The notes below the pieces were generated by a model. The model searched no databases and was not told the origin of the DNA. It worked only from the letters and a program-made list of their open reading frames with translations. The translations under genes were made by a program, and so were the position numbers. 64,000 nt of DNA from Enterobacter soli ATCC BAA-2102 (lineage in GTDB: Bacteria; Pseudomonadota; Gammaproteobacteria; Enterobacterales; Enterobacteriaceae): assembly GCF_001654845.1 (NCBI RefSeq), contig NZ_LXES01000052.1, forward strand, positions 1-64,000, read 5' to 3'. This document shows positions 16,702 to 25,759 of the stretch, piece after piece (positions within the stretch are counted from its first letter, which is position 1; the number at the start of each line of letters is the position of its first letter).

Positions 16702-18249
16702 ATGCCGATAAATGATCAGACCCCACGACCGCAGGAATTTGCCGCGGTCGATCTTGGCTCTAACAGTTTCCACATGGTCATCGCCCGTGAGGTGGATGGC
16801 GCGTTGCAGATAATCGGTCGTCTGAAGCAACGTGTACATCTGGCGGACGGTCTGGATGAGAGAAGTATGCTCAGCGAAGAAGCGATGGAGCGCGGCCTAA
16901 ACTGCCTGTCTCTGTTCGCTGAACGCCTGCAAGGCTTTTCTCCCTCCAGCGTTTGTATCGTGGGAACACATACTTTGCGCCAGGCGCTGAATGCGCCGGA
17001 ATTTCTCAAACGTGCTGAAAAAGTGATCCCCTACCCGATTGAAATCATCTCGGGTAATGAAGAAGCGCGTCTGATTTTCATGGGCGTGGAACACACGCAG
17101 CCCGAAAAAGGCCGCAAGCTGGTGATCGACATCGGCGGTGGTTCGACGGAGCTGGTAATAGGCGAAGACTTCGAACCACGTCTGGTGGAAAGCCGTCGCA
17201 TGGGGTGTGTCAGCTTTGCGCAGATCTACTTCCCTGGTGGAGCAATCACCCGCGAAAACTTTCAGCGTGCGCGCATGGCAGCCATTCAAAAGCTGGAAAC
17301 GCTCTCCTGGCAGTACCGCATACAGGGCTGGAACGTGGCGCTTGGGGCATCCGGTAGCATTAAAGCGGCGCATGAAGTGCTGCTGGCGATGGGTGAAAAA
17401 GACGGTTTTATTACCCCAGAACGCCTGACCATGCTCACCGAAGAGGTGCTCAAGCATAAAAGCTTTAACGCGCTGAGCCTGCCCGGTCTTTCCGACGAAC
17501 GTAAAGCGGTGTTTGTGCCGGGCCTTGCTATCCTGTGCGGTGTGTTTGATGCGCTGGCCATTAAGGAGTTGCGTCTTTCCGATGGCGCGCTGCGTGAAGG
17601 TGTCCTGTATGAAATGGAAGGCCGCTTCCGTCATCAGGATATCCGCAGCCGCACGGCGCAAAGCCTGGCTAACCAGTACAACATTGACCGTGAACAGGCC
17701 AAGCGCGTGCTGGATACCACGACCCAAATGTATGACCAGTGGCAAGAGCAGAATCCTAAGCTTGCGCATCCGCAGCTGGCCGCGTTGCTGAAATGGGCCG
17801 CCATGCTGCACGAAGTGGGACTGAATATTAACCACAGTGGAATGCATCGCCATTCTGCTTATATTCTGCAAAACAGTGATTTACCTGGCTTCAACCAGGA
17901 GCAGCAGATGATGATGGCGACGCTGGTGCGTTACCATCGCAAAGCCATTAAGCTCGACGAGCTGCCGCGCTTTACGCTGTTTAAGAAAAAGCAGTTCCTG
18001 CCGTTGATTCAGCTGCTGCGTTTAAGCGTGCTGCTGAATAACCAGCGCCAGGCGACCACCACGCCGCCGACGCTGCGCCTGAAAACGGACGATCATCACT
18101 GGACGCTGAGTTTCCCGCATGACTGGTTTAGCCAGAATGCGCTGGTGCTGCTGGACTTGGAACGCGAGCAACAGTACTGGGAAGCCGTGACCGGCTGGTT
18201 ACTGAAAATTGAAGAAGAGAGCTCACCTGACGCGAACGTTGCGGCCTAG
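16702..18249 (+). CDS. ppx: Exopolyphosphatase
   Basis: 515 residues (513 in E. coli). It releases phosphate from polyphosphate ends. An ASKHA-type fold is seen: FAAVDLGSNSFHMVIAR (phosphate-1 loop near 13-29) and KLVIDIGGGSTELVIG (near 139-154). The C-terminal HD-like domain carries AAMLHEVGLNINHSGMHRHS. Second gene of the ppk-ppx operon. Convergent with pdeF, with four bases between the stops. Confidence 0.97.
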   Translation: MPINDQTPRPQEFAAVDLGSNSFHMVIAREVDGALQIIGRLKQRVHLADGLDERSMLSEEAMERGLNCLSLFAERLQGFSPSSVCIVGTHTLRQALNAPEFLKRAEKVIPYPIEIISGNEEARLIFMGVEHTQPEKGRKLVIDIGGGSTELVIGEDFEPRLVESRRMGCVSFAQIYFPGGAITRENFQRARMAAIQKLETLSWQYRIQGWNVALGASGSIKAAHEVLLAMGEKDGFITPERLTMLTEEVLKHKSFNALSLPGLSDERKAVFVPGLAILCGVFDALAIKELRLSDGALREGVLYEMEGRFRHQDIRSRTAQSLANQYNIDREQAKRVLDTTTQMYDQWQEQNPKLAHPQLAALLKWAAMLHEVGLNINHSGMHRHSAYILQNSDLPGFNQEQQMMMATLVRYHRKAIKLDELPRFTLFKKKQFLPLIQLLRLSVLLNNQRQATTTPPTLRLKTDDHHWTLSFPHDWFSQNALVLLDLEREQQYWEAVTGWLLKIEEESSPDANVAA

Positions 18250-18253
18250 TGAC

Positions 18254-20494
18254 TCAGGCGCTCTCACAGGGCGCCTTCTTTTCGAGTAACGATTCCAGCG
18301 GCACAGGTTTACCTATCAGGTATCCCTGAACATAATCGATACCTAGCGCGTGCACCGCGCTACGTATCTCTTCAGTTTCCACATATTCCGCCACCACCAG
18401 CATTTTCTTCATCCGGGCCAGATGGCAAATTGATGCCACAATCTGATAATCCAGACTGTTGCTCACAATATTGCGAATAAAGCTGCCATCAATCTTCAGA
18501 ATATCGGCATCGACGCTTTTCAGACGCGCATAGCTGGCATATCCCGTGCCAAAGTCATCAATGGCAATACGCACGCCCATCTGCTGCAACTGCCTGAGCG
18601 TTTGCGCCGCCAGCGGCGAATTGCCGAAGCTACTGCTTTCGGTGATTTCAAACACTAACTGCCAGGCCTCAACGCTGTACTTCCTTAGCAGGCGGCTGAC
18701 TTCCAGCGGCAGTTGCGCCCGACACACCGTCGACGGTGCCAGGTTAATGGCAAAACGCTGGCCCGGAAGTCTGTCGCGATGTTCAGTGAGAAAACGCAGC
18801 GTACGTTCCAGTACCCACAAATCAACACGCGACGACAAACCAAACTCCTGAGCCACCGGCAGGAACATATCAGGCGAGATGAGTTCACCCCGTTCATCTG
18901 ACATCCTCAGCAACACTTCATGGTAATGATCGCCACGCAGTCCCCGCACCGGCTGAATCATCAGGGTAAACTCATCCTGCTCCAGCGCGCGCTGGAGCCG
19001 GTTCATCATTGCCACTTTGCCCTTCAGATCCCGCTGCAAATTCACGGCACCGCGCTGCTGAAGGTTTTCAGGATGGTTGGTAGACATCGAAAGGTCAGCA
19101 ATGACCCCCATCTCACCCAGAACAAGATAGAGATGATTAACCGGCGAACGGACCAGGCAGTAGCTGACGCCCACCTGGGGCTGCAACGGCATTCCATCCC
19201 AGACAAACCGGAACTGTTTAATATGCTCATCCAGCGTGTCGATACGCTGCTGGTGAGATTCTGTATTCAGGCGTACAGCCAGGTCGTAGCCTGTAAGATG
19301 GTAAACCCGTTCATTGGGCTGGAGCGTGCCATTAATCCATTCCGCCAGTTTTTGTTTGTACTGAATACGCAGCAGCACGCCATAGTTACGCCCTAACACT
19401 TCCAGCTCAGGGATACGCAGCAAACAAAGCGCCGACCACGGATTTTTGGCCAGATCGCGCGACAACGCCCGCAGGTTTGGCATATGCACTACCGGGTCGA
19501 GCAGCGCCAGCCTGCGCGCGCGGATATTAATGGCCCGCTGGCGTGTCGCCAGCATGGACATATAAGTCACCACAAACGAAAAGACCAGATAGCTCGACGA
19601 GGTGATCGCCAGCTGCACGTCATATCCCTGGTGCAGCGGAATGTAGCGGTAATAGTAGTGAATGGAAACCAGCAGTACCGGCGTCCAGATAATCGACATC
19701 AGCTTATAGCCAAACCGCATTGCGCCCCAAAGCATCACAGGCATCAGCAGCGACAAAGTATAGTTAGTACTGAAAATGGAGCTGTTTTCGTTCATCGGGA
19801 CCAGCAGCAGAGAAAGCAAGCCGCCTAACATCACGGCCCAGCTCAGGAACTCCAGGGCGCTGACTTTCTTATCTATCTGCGCACGTACCTGAGAGATCAA
19901 ACCTCTGATGTAGCGCGGGTTACGGATCAGGCGAATCAACAGATAGCTCAATGGCACGCCCGTCAGCCCGCTGACCAGCAGCGCCTGATAATTGATAAGC
20001 GTACGGATATTCAGGGGATTCAGACCCGCCAAACTCTGGCGGCTTTCATACACCCCCAGATACACCGCGAACTGAAACAGCAACAGAAACAGCGTCGCAG
20101 GGCAAAAGACTTGCCAGAAAATGCGCTGTGCCATCAGGCGCACATCCCCATAGGCCGTCATATTACGTCTGGGGGTAAATACGCGATACCCTCCCCAACT
20201 CAGCACCAGCGGGACGATAAAATGCAAAATACCTGCGCCCGTTTCAAACAGCCCAACCGAAGGGTAGTAGCGGAAAAACAGCGCCAGAATGATCCCGGGG
20301 ACGGCCACCAGGCCAAAAAACGACATCATGGCCAGCAGGAAAAAGAGAGGGAGGTAATAGAGAACAGCCACTCCATCACCCAGTTGCGCAAAGGTATTTA
20401 CCCTACTCAGCAACGGCAACAATACGATGGGTAAAATTAGCGGAAGCGCCCACCAGCGATCTTTGTTGTTTTTCAGGAAGAGGAGAATGTTCAT
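18254..20494 (-). CDS. pdeF: PdeF, membrane-anchored cyclic-di-GMP phosphodiesterase
   Basis: 746 residues, matching E. coli PdeF (YfgF, 747). Order: MASE1-type membrane domain with about ten hydrophobic segments (residues 15-320), a degenerate GGDEF domain without the GGDEF loop (330-480), then an EAL domain (485-735). The EAL signature is EVLLR, where E. coli has EILLR, and the metal and catalytic segments are intact: INLAPSTVC, FEITESS, IDDFGTGYASYARLK, LKIDGSFI, AEYVETEE and QGYLIGKP. It should hydrolyse c-di-GMP at the inner membrane; the E. coli protein matters under anaerobic and peroxide stress. ATG at 20494 gives MNILLFLKNNKDRWW. Confidence 0.93.
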   Translation of the reverse strand: MNILLFLKNNKDRWWALPLILPIVLLPLLSRVNTFAQLGDGVAVLYYLPLFFLLAMMSFFGLVAVPGIILALFFRYYPSVGLFETGAGILHFIVPLVLSWGGYRVFTPRRNMTAYGDVRLMAQRIFWQVFCPATLFLLLFQFAVYLGVYESRQSLAGLNPLNIRTLINYQALLVSGLTGVPLSYLLIRLIRNPRYIRGLISQVRAQIDKKVSALEFLSWAVMLGGLLSLLLVPMNENSSIFSTNYTLSLLMPVMLWGAMRFGYKLMSIIWTPVLLVSIHYYYRYIPLHQGYDVQLAITSSSYLVFSFVVTYMSMLATRQRAINIRARRLALLDPVVHMPNLRALSRDLAKNPWSALCLLRIPELEVLGRNYGVLLRIQYKQKLAEWINGTLQPNERVYHLTGYDLAVRLNTESHQQRIDTLDEHIKQFRFVWDGMPLQPQVGVSYCLVRSPVNHLYLVLGEMGVIADLSMSTNHPENLQQRGAVNLQRDLKGKVAMMNRLQRALEQDEFTLMIQPVRGLRGDHYHEVLLRMSDERGELISPDMFLPVAQEFGLSSRVDLWVLERTLRFLTEHRDRLPGQRFAINLAPSTVCRAQLPLEVSRLLRKYSVEAWQLVFEITESSSFGNSPLAAQTLRQLQQMGVRIAIDDFGTGYASYARLKSVDADILKIDGSFIRNIVSNSLDYQIVASICHLARMKKMLVVAEYVETEEIRSAVHALGIDYVQGYLIGKPVPLESLLEKKAPCESA
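18256..18282 (+). terminator. Candidate ppx terminator inside the pdeF 3' end
   Basis: AGGCGC and GCGCCT pair across a nine-base loop, followed by TCTTTT on the plus strand. It overlaps the last codons of pdeF. Confidence 0.45.
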
Positions 20495-20846
20495 AGATGC
20501 CCGATTAAAAACCCATTCGCTCCTGTGGGTAAATTAAGACAGGCATCCAACCTGACGAACATGCTCGCCAGTCAATTTCTGTGCAAGCATAAGGAGGAAG
20601 GATTTTAGTTTGAGGCCCAGGGAATCCGTTGACTTAAATCAAACTAATTTATTCGAATAATGCTTTCTTACGAAATTCGGCACTAATTTTCTTTATTTTA
20701 TCAAAGCAGTAAATGCATGAACCATGTTTAATAACATTAGTTAATGTAAACATTGACGGTTTTTTACACATCCCGGAATTGACCCCCTCTTCCCGCTGTG
20801 CCTTAATATCCGTATCGCCCAAAAGGGTATGCCCAGGATAAACACA
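20495..20846. other. 352-bp intergenic region, no gene seen
   Basis: It carries the pdeF promoter region on one side and the yfgG promoter on the other. An AT-rich stretch spans about 20630-20760. No RNA gene or strong motif was recognised. A minus-strand open frame runs from 21002 to 20649, but it overlaps yfgG antisense and looks non-coding. Confidence 0.6.
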
Positions 20847-21035
20847 GTGAGTCAGGCCACGCGTATGCACAAACGACATCGATTTAACACTCGGATGACC
20901 CGCATCATACTGCTTATCAGTTTTCTCTTTTTCTTTGGCCGCTTTGTTTATTCTTCCATTGGCGCCTGGTATCACCATCAGGACAAGATGCAATCCCAGC
21001 AAACCAGTTTGTCTGTCGAGACTTCCGAACGCTAA
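20847..21035 (+). CDS. yfgG: YfgG, small inner-membrane protein linked to nickel/cobalt stress
   Basis: 62 residues with a GTG start at 20847 (aggata at 20834-20839), giving (M)SQATRMHKRHRFNTRMTRI, which aligns with E. coli YfgG (63). There is a basic N-terminus, one transmembrane helix at about 18-38 (TRIILLISFLFFFGRFVYSS), then a short polar tail. E. coli yfgG is known as a small membrane protein that raises nickel and cobalt tolerance; that role is carried over by homology. An ATG at 20829 is in frame but would add six residues not found in E. coli. Its stop overlaps that of the convergent LysR gene. Confidence 0.85.
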   Translation: MSQATRMHKRHRFNTRMTRIILLISFLFFFGRFVYSSIGAWYHHQDKMQSQQTSLSVETSER

Positions 21036-21922
21036 TCCAGCGGCTTATTTTGCAGCATCCGTATAATGGCAGAGATCCCTTTGCTCAGGATTTTGTCCTG
21101 GCGCATCACCACGGCCAGCTGACGCTGCAAAACCGGCGTCAATGAATGCACGCTTAACCCTTCCCGATCGGCCAGGTTTTCTACCGCCATTCGCGGCACG
21201 ATGCTGTATCCAAGCCCTGCACGCACCATACGTTTGATGGCCTCAATGCTCCCGAGCTGCATTACCGGCGCTATCGCTATTCCGCAGGCCTCAAACCAGC
21301 CGTCAATCAGCGCACGCGTACCGCTTCCCGATTCGAACGCAATCAGGGGCTGAGCGTGCAGGGCCTCTGGCGTCAGTAGATCCCACGCGCCAGGCTGCTC
21401 CTGCGAAACAATAAAAACAAACTCTTCGTTCATCACCGGCATGACATCCAGCGCACGCCCGCTGACAGGCAGCGTGACCAGCCCCATATCCAGACGGTTT
21501 TCTTCAATCGCGCGCACAATATCGAGCGTGTTCCCGGTGGTGACACCCACCTTTAACAACGGGTAGTCGTTTCGTAACTGCTGCAACAGCGGGGGCAAAA
21601 GATGGATACAGGCCGTAGCCCCCGTCCCGAGCGTGATTGTGCCGCTCACCTCGCGGTTAAACTCGCTAACGGAACGAATGGCCTCATCCACCACCTGTTC
21701 GATACGCTCCCCGTGGCTCAACAGCGCCAGTCCGGCGGCGGTGGCTTTAATGCCGCGCCCTGTGCGCTCGATTAATCGCGTCTGGAGAAATTGCTCAAGC
21801 TGGCGGATTTGCAGGCTAACCGCAGGCTGAGAAATGCCCAGCACATCCGCAGCGGCGGAAAAGCTACCCCGCTGTACCACCAGGCGAAAAGTCGCCAGAT
21901 TGCCCAGATTTAGCGTCGTCAT
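21032..21922 (-). CDS. LysR-family transcriptional regulator
   Basis: 296 residues. The N-terminal winged HTH is at 5-64 (recognition segment SFSAAADVLGISQPAVSLQIRQLE), followed by a LysR substrate-binding domain (TITLGTGATACIHLLPPLL onward). It most resembles CysB/Cbl-like or RbcR-like regulators with GTGAT at the effector-domain start; the effector is unknown. Divergent from the MFS gene with 98 bp between starts, so it probably regulates that gene and itself. In E. coli this position is occupied by yfgH/yfgI; here it starts the large accessory block. Confidence 0.88.
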   Translation of the reverse strand: MTTLNLGNLATFRLVVQRGSFSAAADVLGISQPAVSLQIRQLEQFLQTRLIERTGRGIKATAAGLALLSHGERIEQVVDEAIRSVSEFNREVSGTITLGTGATACIHLLPPLLQQLRNDYPLLKVGVTTGNTLDIVRAIEENRLDMGLVTLPVSGRALDVMPVMNEEFVFIVSQEQPGAWDLLTPEALHAQPLIAFESGSGTRALIDGWFEACGIAIAPVMQLGSIEAIKRMVRAGLGYSIVPRMAVENLADREGLSVHSLTPVLQRQLAVVMRQDKILSKGISAIIRMLQNKPLD

Positions 21923-22020
21923 TCAAAGTTTCTCTTATACAGGTCATAAGGTCGCGAGCCTGCCTGCACAATACCGCGCCCGTTATGCTGAGGACAACTG
22001 CATTAACGGAATGAAAAATA

Positions 22021-23193
22021 ATGGAAACACCTGTTCTGCCCCGACGCCTCTCTCTGACTGCCGGTTGTAATCAGCTCATCAACTGGGGTATCTCTTTTTA
22101 TATGCCGGGCACCTTTGCACAGGCGATTGCCCGCGACCGGGGATGGTCATCGCCGGAAATCTATCTTGGTCTGACTCTCGCCATGCTGATGATGGCCGCC
22201 GCCTCCCCTTTTGTCGCCCGCTTGCTGGCGCGATTTGGCGGGCAACGGGTGGTGATGAGCGGGACTTTACTGATTGCCGCAAGCTGTGTGGCAATGACAT
22301 ATACCTCTACGCTCGCGAGCTGGTATACCGTCTGGCTCATCACCGGCATCGGAATGCGGCTCTCGCTGTATGACGCGCTTTTCGCCTCTCTGGTAAACCT
22401 CTACGGCCAGCAGGCCCGGCGCACGATTTCCCGCGTGACTCTGGCCGGTGGCCTGGCATCAGCGGTATTCTGGCCCCTGGGCGATGCGCTGCTCAGGGTG
22501 ATGCGCTGGCAGGATGCGCTTCTGATCTATGCTCTTTTTGGCCTACTGAGTGCTGTGCTTATCTGCCAGTTGCCTCACCACAAGCCTCTGGTCACTGCAA
22601 AAGCCAAAGCCTCTGTACCGGAAGATGACCCGAATAACGGATGGCTGTATGCGACATTTATCGCTCTTATCACCTTTGTCTCTAACGGTACGTCGACACA
22701 TCTGCCGGAATTTATCGCCAGCTTTGGCCTACCGGTGGGTATCGGGATGCTGTGGGGATTTGGTCAAACCGGTGCACGGCTGATGGAAGTGCTGGCGGGT
22801 ACGCGCCTGACAGCGCTCAGGCTGACGCTAATGACCTCGCTGGCCATGCCGCTCTGTTTTCTCGTTGGGTTGAGTGGGTCTACATTTGTGTGGTGCGCCG
22901 CCGGATTTGTGCTGGGGTATGGCGCGATAAACGGGCTGGTGACGATAGTCAAAGCCACGCTGCCGCTGGAGCTATTCAATGCTGAAAGCTATGCCAGGCG
23001 CACCGGATTATTGCTTATCCCGGGTCAGTTGATGGCAGCGGCGTCACCCTTTGCTTATGCGTGGCTGAATAAAACGCTTGGAATAACAGGCGCGATGTGG
23101 GTTTCGTTAAGCCTGACGCTGATGATTGCTGCACTGGCCATCACGCTCGTGAGAAAGCAACGTCGTCAGGGCGTCCCTGCCCTGAGCAGTTAA
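22021..23193 (+). CDS. MFS transporter, probable exporter or organic-acid carrier
   Basis: 390 residues with 12 hydrophobic segments in the 6+6 MFS layout and a charged central loop at about 185-205. The N-terminus LTAGCNQLINWGISFYMPGTF and the internal repeat of arginine-rich loops (ARLLARFGGQRVV near 62) are typical MFS features. The substrate cannot be told from sequence. Divergent from the LysR gene, a common regulator-target arrangement. The stop codon overlaps the end of the SDR pseudogene on the other strand. Confidence 0.85.
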   Translation: METPVLPRRLSLTAGCNQLINWGISFYMPGTFAQAIARDRGWSSPEIYLGLTLAMLMMAAASPFVARLLARFGGQRVVMSGTLLIAASCVAMTYTSTLASWYTVWLITGIGMRLSLYDALFASLVNLYGQQARRTISRVTLAGGLASAVFWPLGDALLRVMRWQDALLIYALFGLLSAVLICQLPHHKPLVTAKAKASVPEDDPNNGWLYATFIALITFVSNGTSTHLPEFIASFGLPVGIGMLWGFGQTGARLMEVLAGTRLTALRLTLMTSLAMPLCFLVGLSGSTFVWCAAGFVLGYGAINGLVTIVKATLPLELFNAESYARRTGLLLIPGQLMAAASPFAYAWLNKTLGITGAMWVSLSLTLMIAALAITLVRKQRRQGVPALSS

Positions 23194-23439
23194 AGTACAA
23201 ACCCGCCGTCAATCGTCAAACTCGCGCCCGTCATATAGCCAGATTCCTCGCTGGCAAGCCATATGGCAAGCGAGGCGATCTCCTCCGGTTGCCCAATGCG
23301 TTGCAACGGGATCTGCGCGGTCTGGTCGGGAAACCCAGGTAATTGCAATGCGGTACCCTTCCCGTGCCAGCCATGCGGCAATGGCTGCGCCAATTCCGCG
23401 AGCACCGCCAAAAATCAAAGCGACTTTCTCGTTGTTCAT
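23190..23439 (-). pseudogene. Short-chain dehydrogenase remnant with large internal deletion
   Basis: From the ATG at 23439 one frame encodes an SDR N-terminus with an intact Rossmann glycine motif (MNNEKVALIFGGARGIGAAI, to about residue 34). Near 23340 homology moves to another frame that encodes an SDR C-terminus (RIGQPEEIASLAIWLASEES, then GYMTGASLTIDGGFVL and a stop). About 80 of roughly 245 codons remain, and the catalytic Ser and Tyr-x-x-x-Lys region is absent. Neither open frame can make a working enzyme. The junction is clean, with no inserted DNA, so this is an internal deletion plus frame loss. Confidence 0.85.
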
Positions 23440-23655
23440 GATGTTCTCTCCGGTTTATGTCAGCCCCATAAAAGGTGCCACTGAAGACACCATGCCAGTA
23501 GTTCCGCGGCGGTGCATGAGCCAACTGTATCGCACTGTATCTCACCGCCCTGGCTTACGCGGCGATACAAAAAACCCATGAAGACAAACAGGCCTGATAC
23601 ATAAAAGTGGTCTTCTGTGTCTGTCGTCAGTTTTTACATTCACAGGAGACACTGG

Positions 23656-24117
23656 ATGAAATATCACTATCTGTTACTCCCCTTTATCGCGCTCACCTCC
23701 CCTGGCTGGGCTGGCCCATTAGATGGCCTCAGCGCTGCTGAGGTGAACGGCCCTGCGGCCGTTGCGCAACTCGCGCAGCCACAACCGCCGGCAAAGCTGA
23801 TTGTCGACCCGCCGCTTGCGGGCCCGCTGAGCAAAGGCGCGGTGTTTATTCAATACCGGGTCGAAAACCTGCGTATCGAGCCGGTATTCGGCCCGGAAGC
23901 GCTAAAGGTCACGCCGCGTATTGGCCATATTCACGTCGTCGTGGATGACGCGCCATGGCACTGGGCGGACACTAGCAGTGAGCCGGTGATCCTGGTCGGG
24001 CTACCCGCAGGTCAACATAAAGTGACCATCATCCTCGCCGATCCGACGCATAAACCCATCGATCACAAAACCATCGTGTTCACCGTACCGCCACATGCGG
24101 CAATTCATCACTTTTAA
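23656..24117 (+). CDS. Exported DUF6130-like protein
   Basis: 153 residues with a signal peptide (MKYHYLLLPFIALTSPGWA, cut before GPLDG). The mature part is a small beta-rich domain with GPLSKGAVFIQYRVENLRIEPVFG, RIGHIHVVVDDAPWHW and LPAGQHKVTIILADPTHKPI, like DUF6130/DUF4399 periplasmic proteins, which have no assigned function. The His-rich segments (HIHVVVDDAPWHW and the end HAAIHHF) could bind metal, but that is a guess. ATG at 23656 with aggag at 23644. Followed ten bases later by an exported hydrolase, so the two are probably co-transcribed. Confidence 0.8.
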   Translation: MKYHYLLLPFIALTSPGWAGPLDGLSAAEVNGPAAVAQLAQPQPPAKLIVDPPLAGPLSKGAVFIQYRVENLRIEPVFGPEALKVTPRIGHIHVVVDDAPWHWADTSSEPVILVGLPAGQHKVTIILADPTHKPIDHKTIVFTVPPHAAIHHF

Positions 24118-24127
24118 GGGGCTGAAA

Positions 24128-24871
24128 ATGAAAACATTGTCGATCTTAACGGCTGGCCTGCTGGCGTTTTCTGCCAGCGCATTTGCTGAAACCCAAACCA
24201 GCGTGGTGCTGGTTCATGGCGCCTTTGCCGATGGCAGTAGCTGGAATAAGGTCATTAACCAGTTGCAAAAGCAGCACACGGAGGTCATTGCCGTGCAGCT
24301 ACCGTTAACGTCGCTGAAAGATGACGTGGCCGCCACACAGCGTGCCATTGCTCGTGCACAGGGTAATGTGGTGCTGGTCGGCCACTCCTGGGGCGGGACG
24401 GTGATTAGCGAAGCGGGCAATGATGCACGGGTAAAATCGTTGGTTTACGTGGCGGCATTCGCGCCGGATTCCGGTCAGTCTACGGCGGATCTTACAGGAA
24501 GCTTCCCCGCGCCGCCGGGCAGCGCGGGCATTGCTAAAACAGCGGACGGCTACTTATACCTGCCGACAGGAGCCGTCAGGAAGGACTTCGCGCCTGACGT
24601 GAAGCCAGCCATTCAAGATACGATTGCAGCCACACAGGGGCCAATTAAGGCCGAGGCATTTGGTGAAAAAGTTGCCCACGCGGCGTGGCATGACAAACCG
24701 AGTTGGTTTGTGGTCAGCAAGAATGACCGTATGATCAACCCCGATCTTGAACGTGCTATGGCGAAAGCGCTCCACGCAAAAACCACCGAGGTGGCGGCCA
24801 GCCACGTGTCGATGGTGAGCCAGCCGGACGCCATCGCCCGCACGATTGAGCAGGCGATTGAAGCAAAGTAA
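24128..24871 (+). CDS. Exported alpha/beta hydrolase
   Basis: 247 residues. Signal peptide MKTLSILTAGLLAFSASAFA, then an alpha/beta-hydrolase fold with the oxyanion segment VLVHGAFADGSSW, nucleophile Ser87 in GHSWGG, Asp200 in SKNDR and His226 in ASHVS, so the triad is complete. It resembles the EstC/salicylate-esterase-like hydrolases often annotated only as alpha/beta hydrolase. It should act in the periplasm on an ester or similar bond; the substrate is unknown. The ATG at 24128 has ggggct before it. Confidence 0.88.
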   Translation: MKTLSILTAGLLAFSASAFAETQTSVVLVHGAFADGSSWNKVINQLQKQHTEVIAVQLPLTSLKDDVAATQRAIARAQGNVVLVGHSWGGTVISEAGNDARVKSLVYVAAFAPDSGQSTADLTGSFPAPPGSAGIAKTADGYLYLPTGAVRKDFAPDVKPAIQDTIAATQGPIKAEAFGEKVAHAAWHDKPSWFVVSKNDRMINPDLERAMAKALHAKTTEVAASHVSMVSQPDAIARTIEQAIEAK

Positions 24872-24883
24872 TTTTTTGCGAAT

Positions 24884-24914
24884 TGTAGGCCGGGTAAGCG
24901 CAGCGCCACCCGGC
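24884..24914. repeat. REP sequence between convergent genes
   Basis: gtaggccgggtaagcgcagcg followed by ccacccggc is a REP hairpin. On the plus strand it is followed by aaaaaa, and on the minus strand by T-rich sequence only after a gap. It probably marks the transcript ends of the hydrolase and of iolB. Confidence 0.75.
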
Positions 24915-24925
24915 AAAAAACAGCC

Positions 24926-25750
24926 TCAGCGCCCGCCATCCGCGGGATAATCGCGATTAATCCACGCGTGGTCATCTTCCCAGGTGAACATCCATTTGCG
25001 TACCGGCCCGGCCATCACGTTGAGATAATAGCTGTCATACCCGGCCATCGTCGCCACCGGGTGATAGCCCTTCGGCACCATCACCACATCCCGGTTGTAG
25101 ACCGCCATGCACTCATCCAGCGACCGGTCGTCGGTATAGATGCGCTGCATACAAAACCCCTGCTCCGGGTTGAGACGATGGTAGTACGTCTCCTCCAGAT
25201 AGGTTTCGTCTGGCGGGTTATTCGTGTCGTGCTTATGGCTCGGGTACGAGCTGGTGCAACCTTCGTTGGTCCAGACCTCCACTACCAGCAGGCTGTCGGC
25301 CGGTTTATCTTCCGGAAGTATGTTGTGCACGTAGCGCTGGTTATGCCCCTTGCCGCGCGCCTCACCGTCGATATCCTGCGGGGCAATCAGCCGCGTCGGG
25401 TACGTGCCTTTACCGGGAGCGGCGCAAACCGCCAGCTCCAGCTTCGTCAGCGCCTTCACTTGCACCGCCTCCTGCGGGGTGACGTAAACCGCCCACGGCT
25501 TGATACGCTCGAACGGGCTCATCCGCTCGCCGATGTCGTTAAACTGAGCGGAAGGCGTGCTGATGGAGGCGCGTCCGGCCACCAGCACCAGACAGCGCTC
25601 TTCGCTGACGGCGGGCAGCGTTAGCTGCTGCCCCTCCTGTAGCTCATACGCCTCAAAGCCGACATACCCCCAGCCTGCGCTTTCCGGCGTGACGGACTGC
25701 GTGCGCCCCTCGCCGTTCGGCTGTTGCCAGCGTGATAACAGACGTGACAT
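24926..25750 (-). CDS. iolB: 5-deoxy-glucuronate isomerase
   Basis: 274 residues, IolB/KduI-like double cupin. It converts 5-deoxy-glucuronate to 2-deoxy-5-keto-gluconate in the cytoplasm. The metal-site motif YPSHKHDTNNPPDETYLEE (about 167-185) gives the His and Glu ligands, and YHPVATMAGYDSYYLNVMAG follows. A very strong ribosome-binding site, aggaggtgac, directly precedes the ATG at 25750. Last gene of the iolG-to-iolB unit, nine bases after iolE. Confidence 0.95.
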   Translation of the reverse strand: MSRLLSRWQQPNGEGRTQSVTPESAGWGYVGFEAYELQEGQQLTLPAVSEERCLVLVAGRASISTPSAQFNDIGERMSPFERIKPWAVYVTPQEAVQVKALTKLELAVCAAPGKGTYPTRLIAPQDIDGEARGKGHNQRYVHNILPEDKPADSLLVVEVWTNEGCTSSYPSHKHDTNNPPDETYLEETYYHRLNPEQGFCMQRIYTDDRSLDECMAVYNRDVVMVPKGYHPVATMAGYDSYYLNVMAGPVRKWMFTWEDDHAWINRDYPADGGR

Positions 25751-25759
25751 GTCACCTCC

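Noticed and set aside
20649..21002. Minus-strand frame opposite yfgG and its upstream gap
   Set aside because: It overlaps conserved yfgG antisense; no family recognised and no strong start site.
21032..23439. LysR-MFS-SDR block as a characterised efflux or detoxification system
   Set aside because: Nothing in the sequences identifies the substrate, and the SDR is non-functional.
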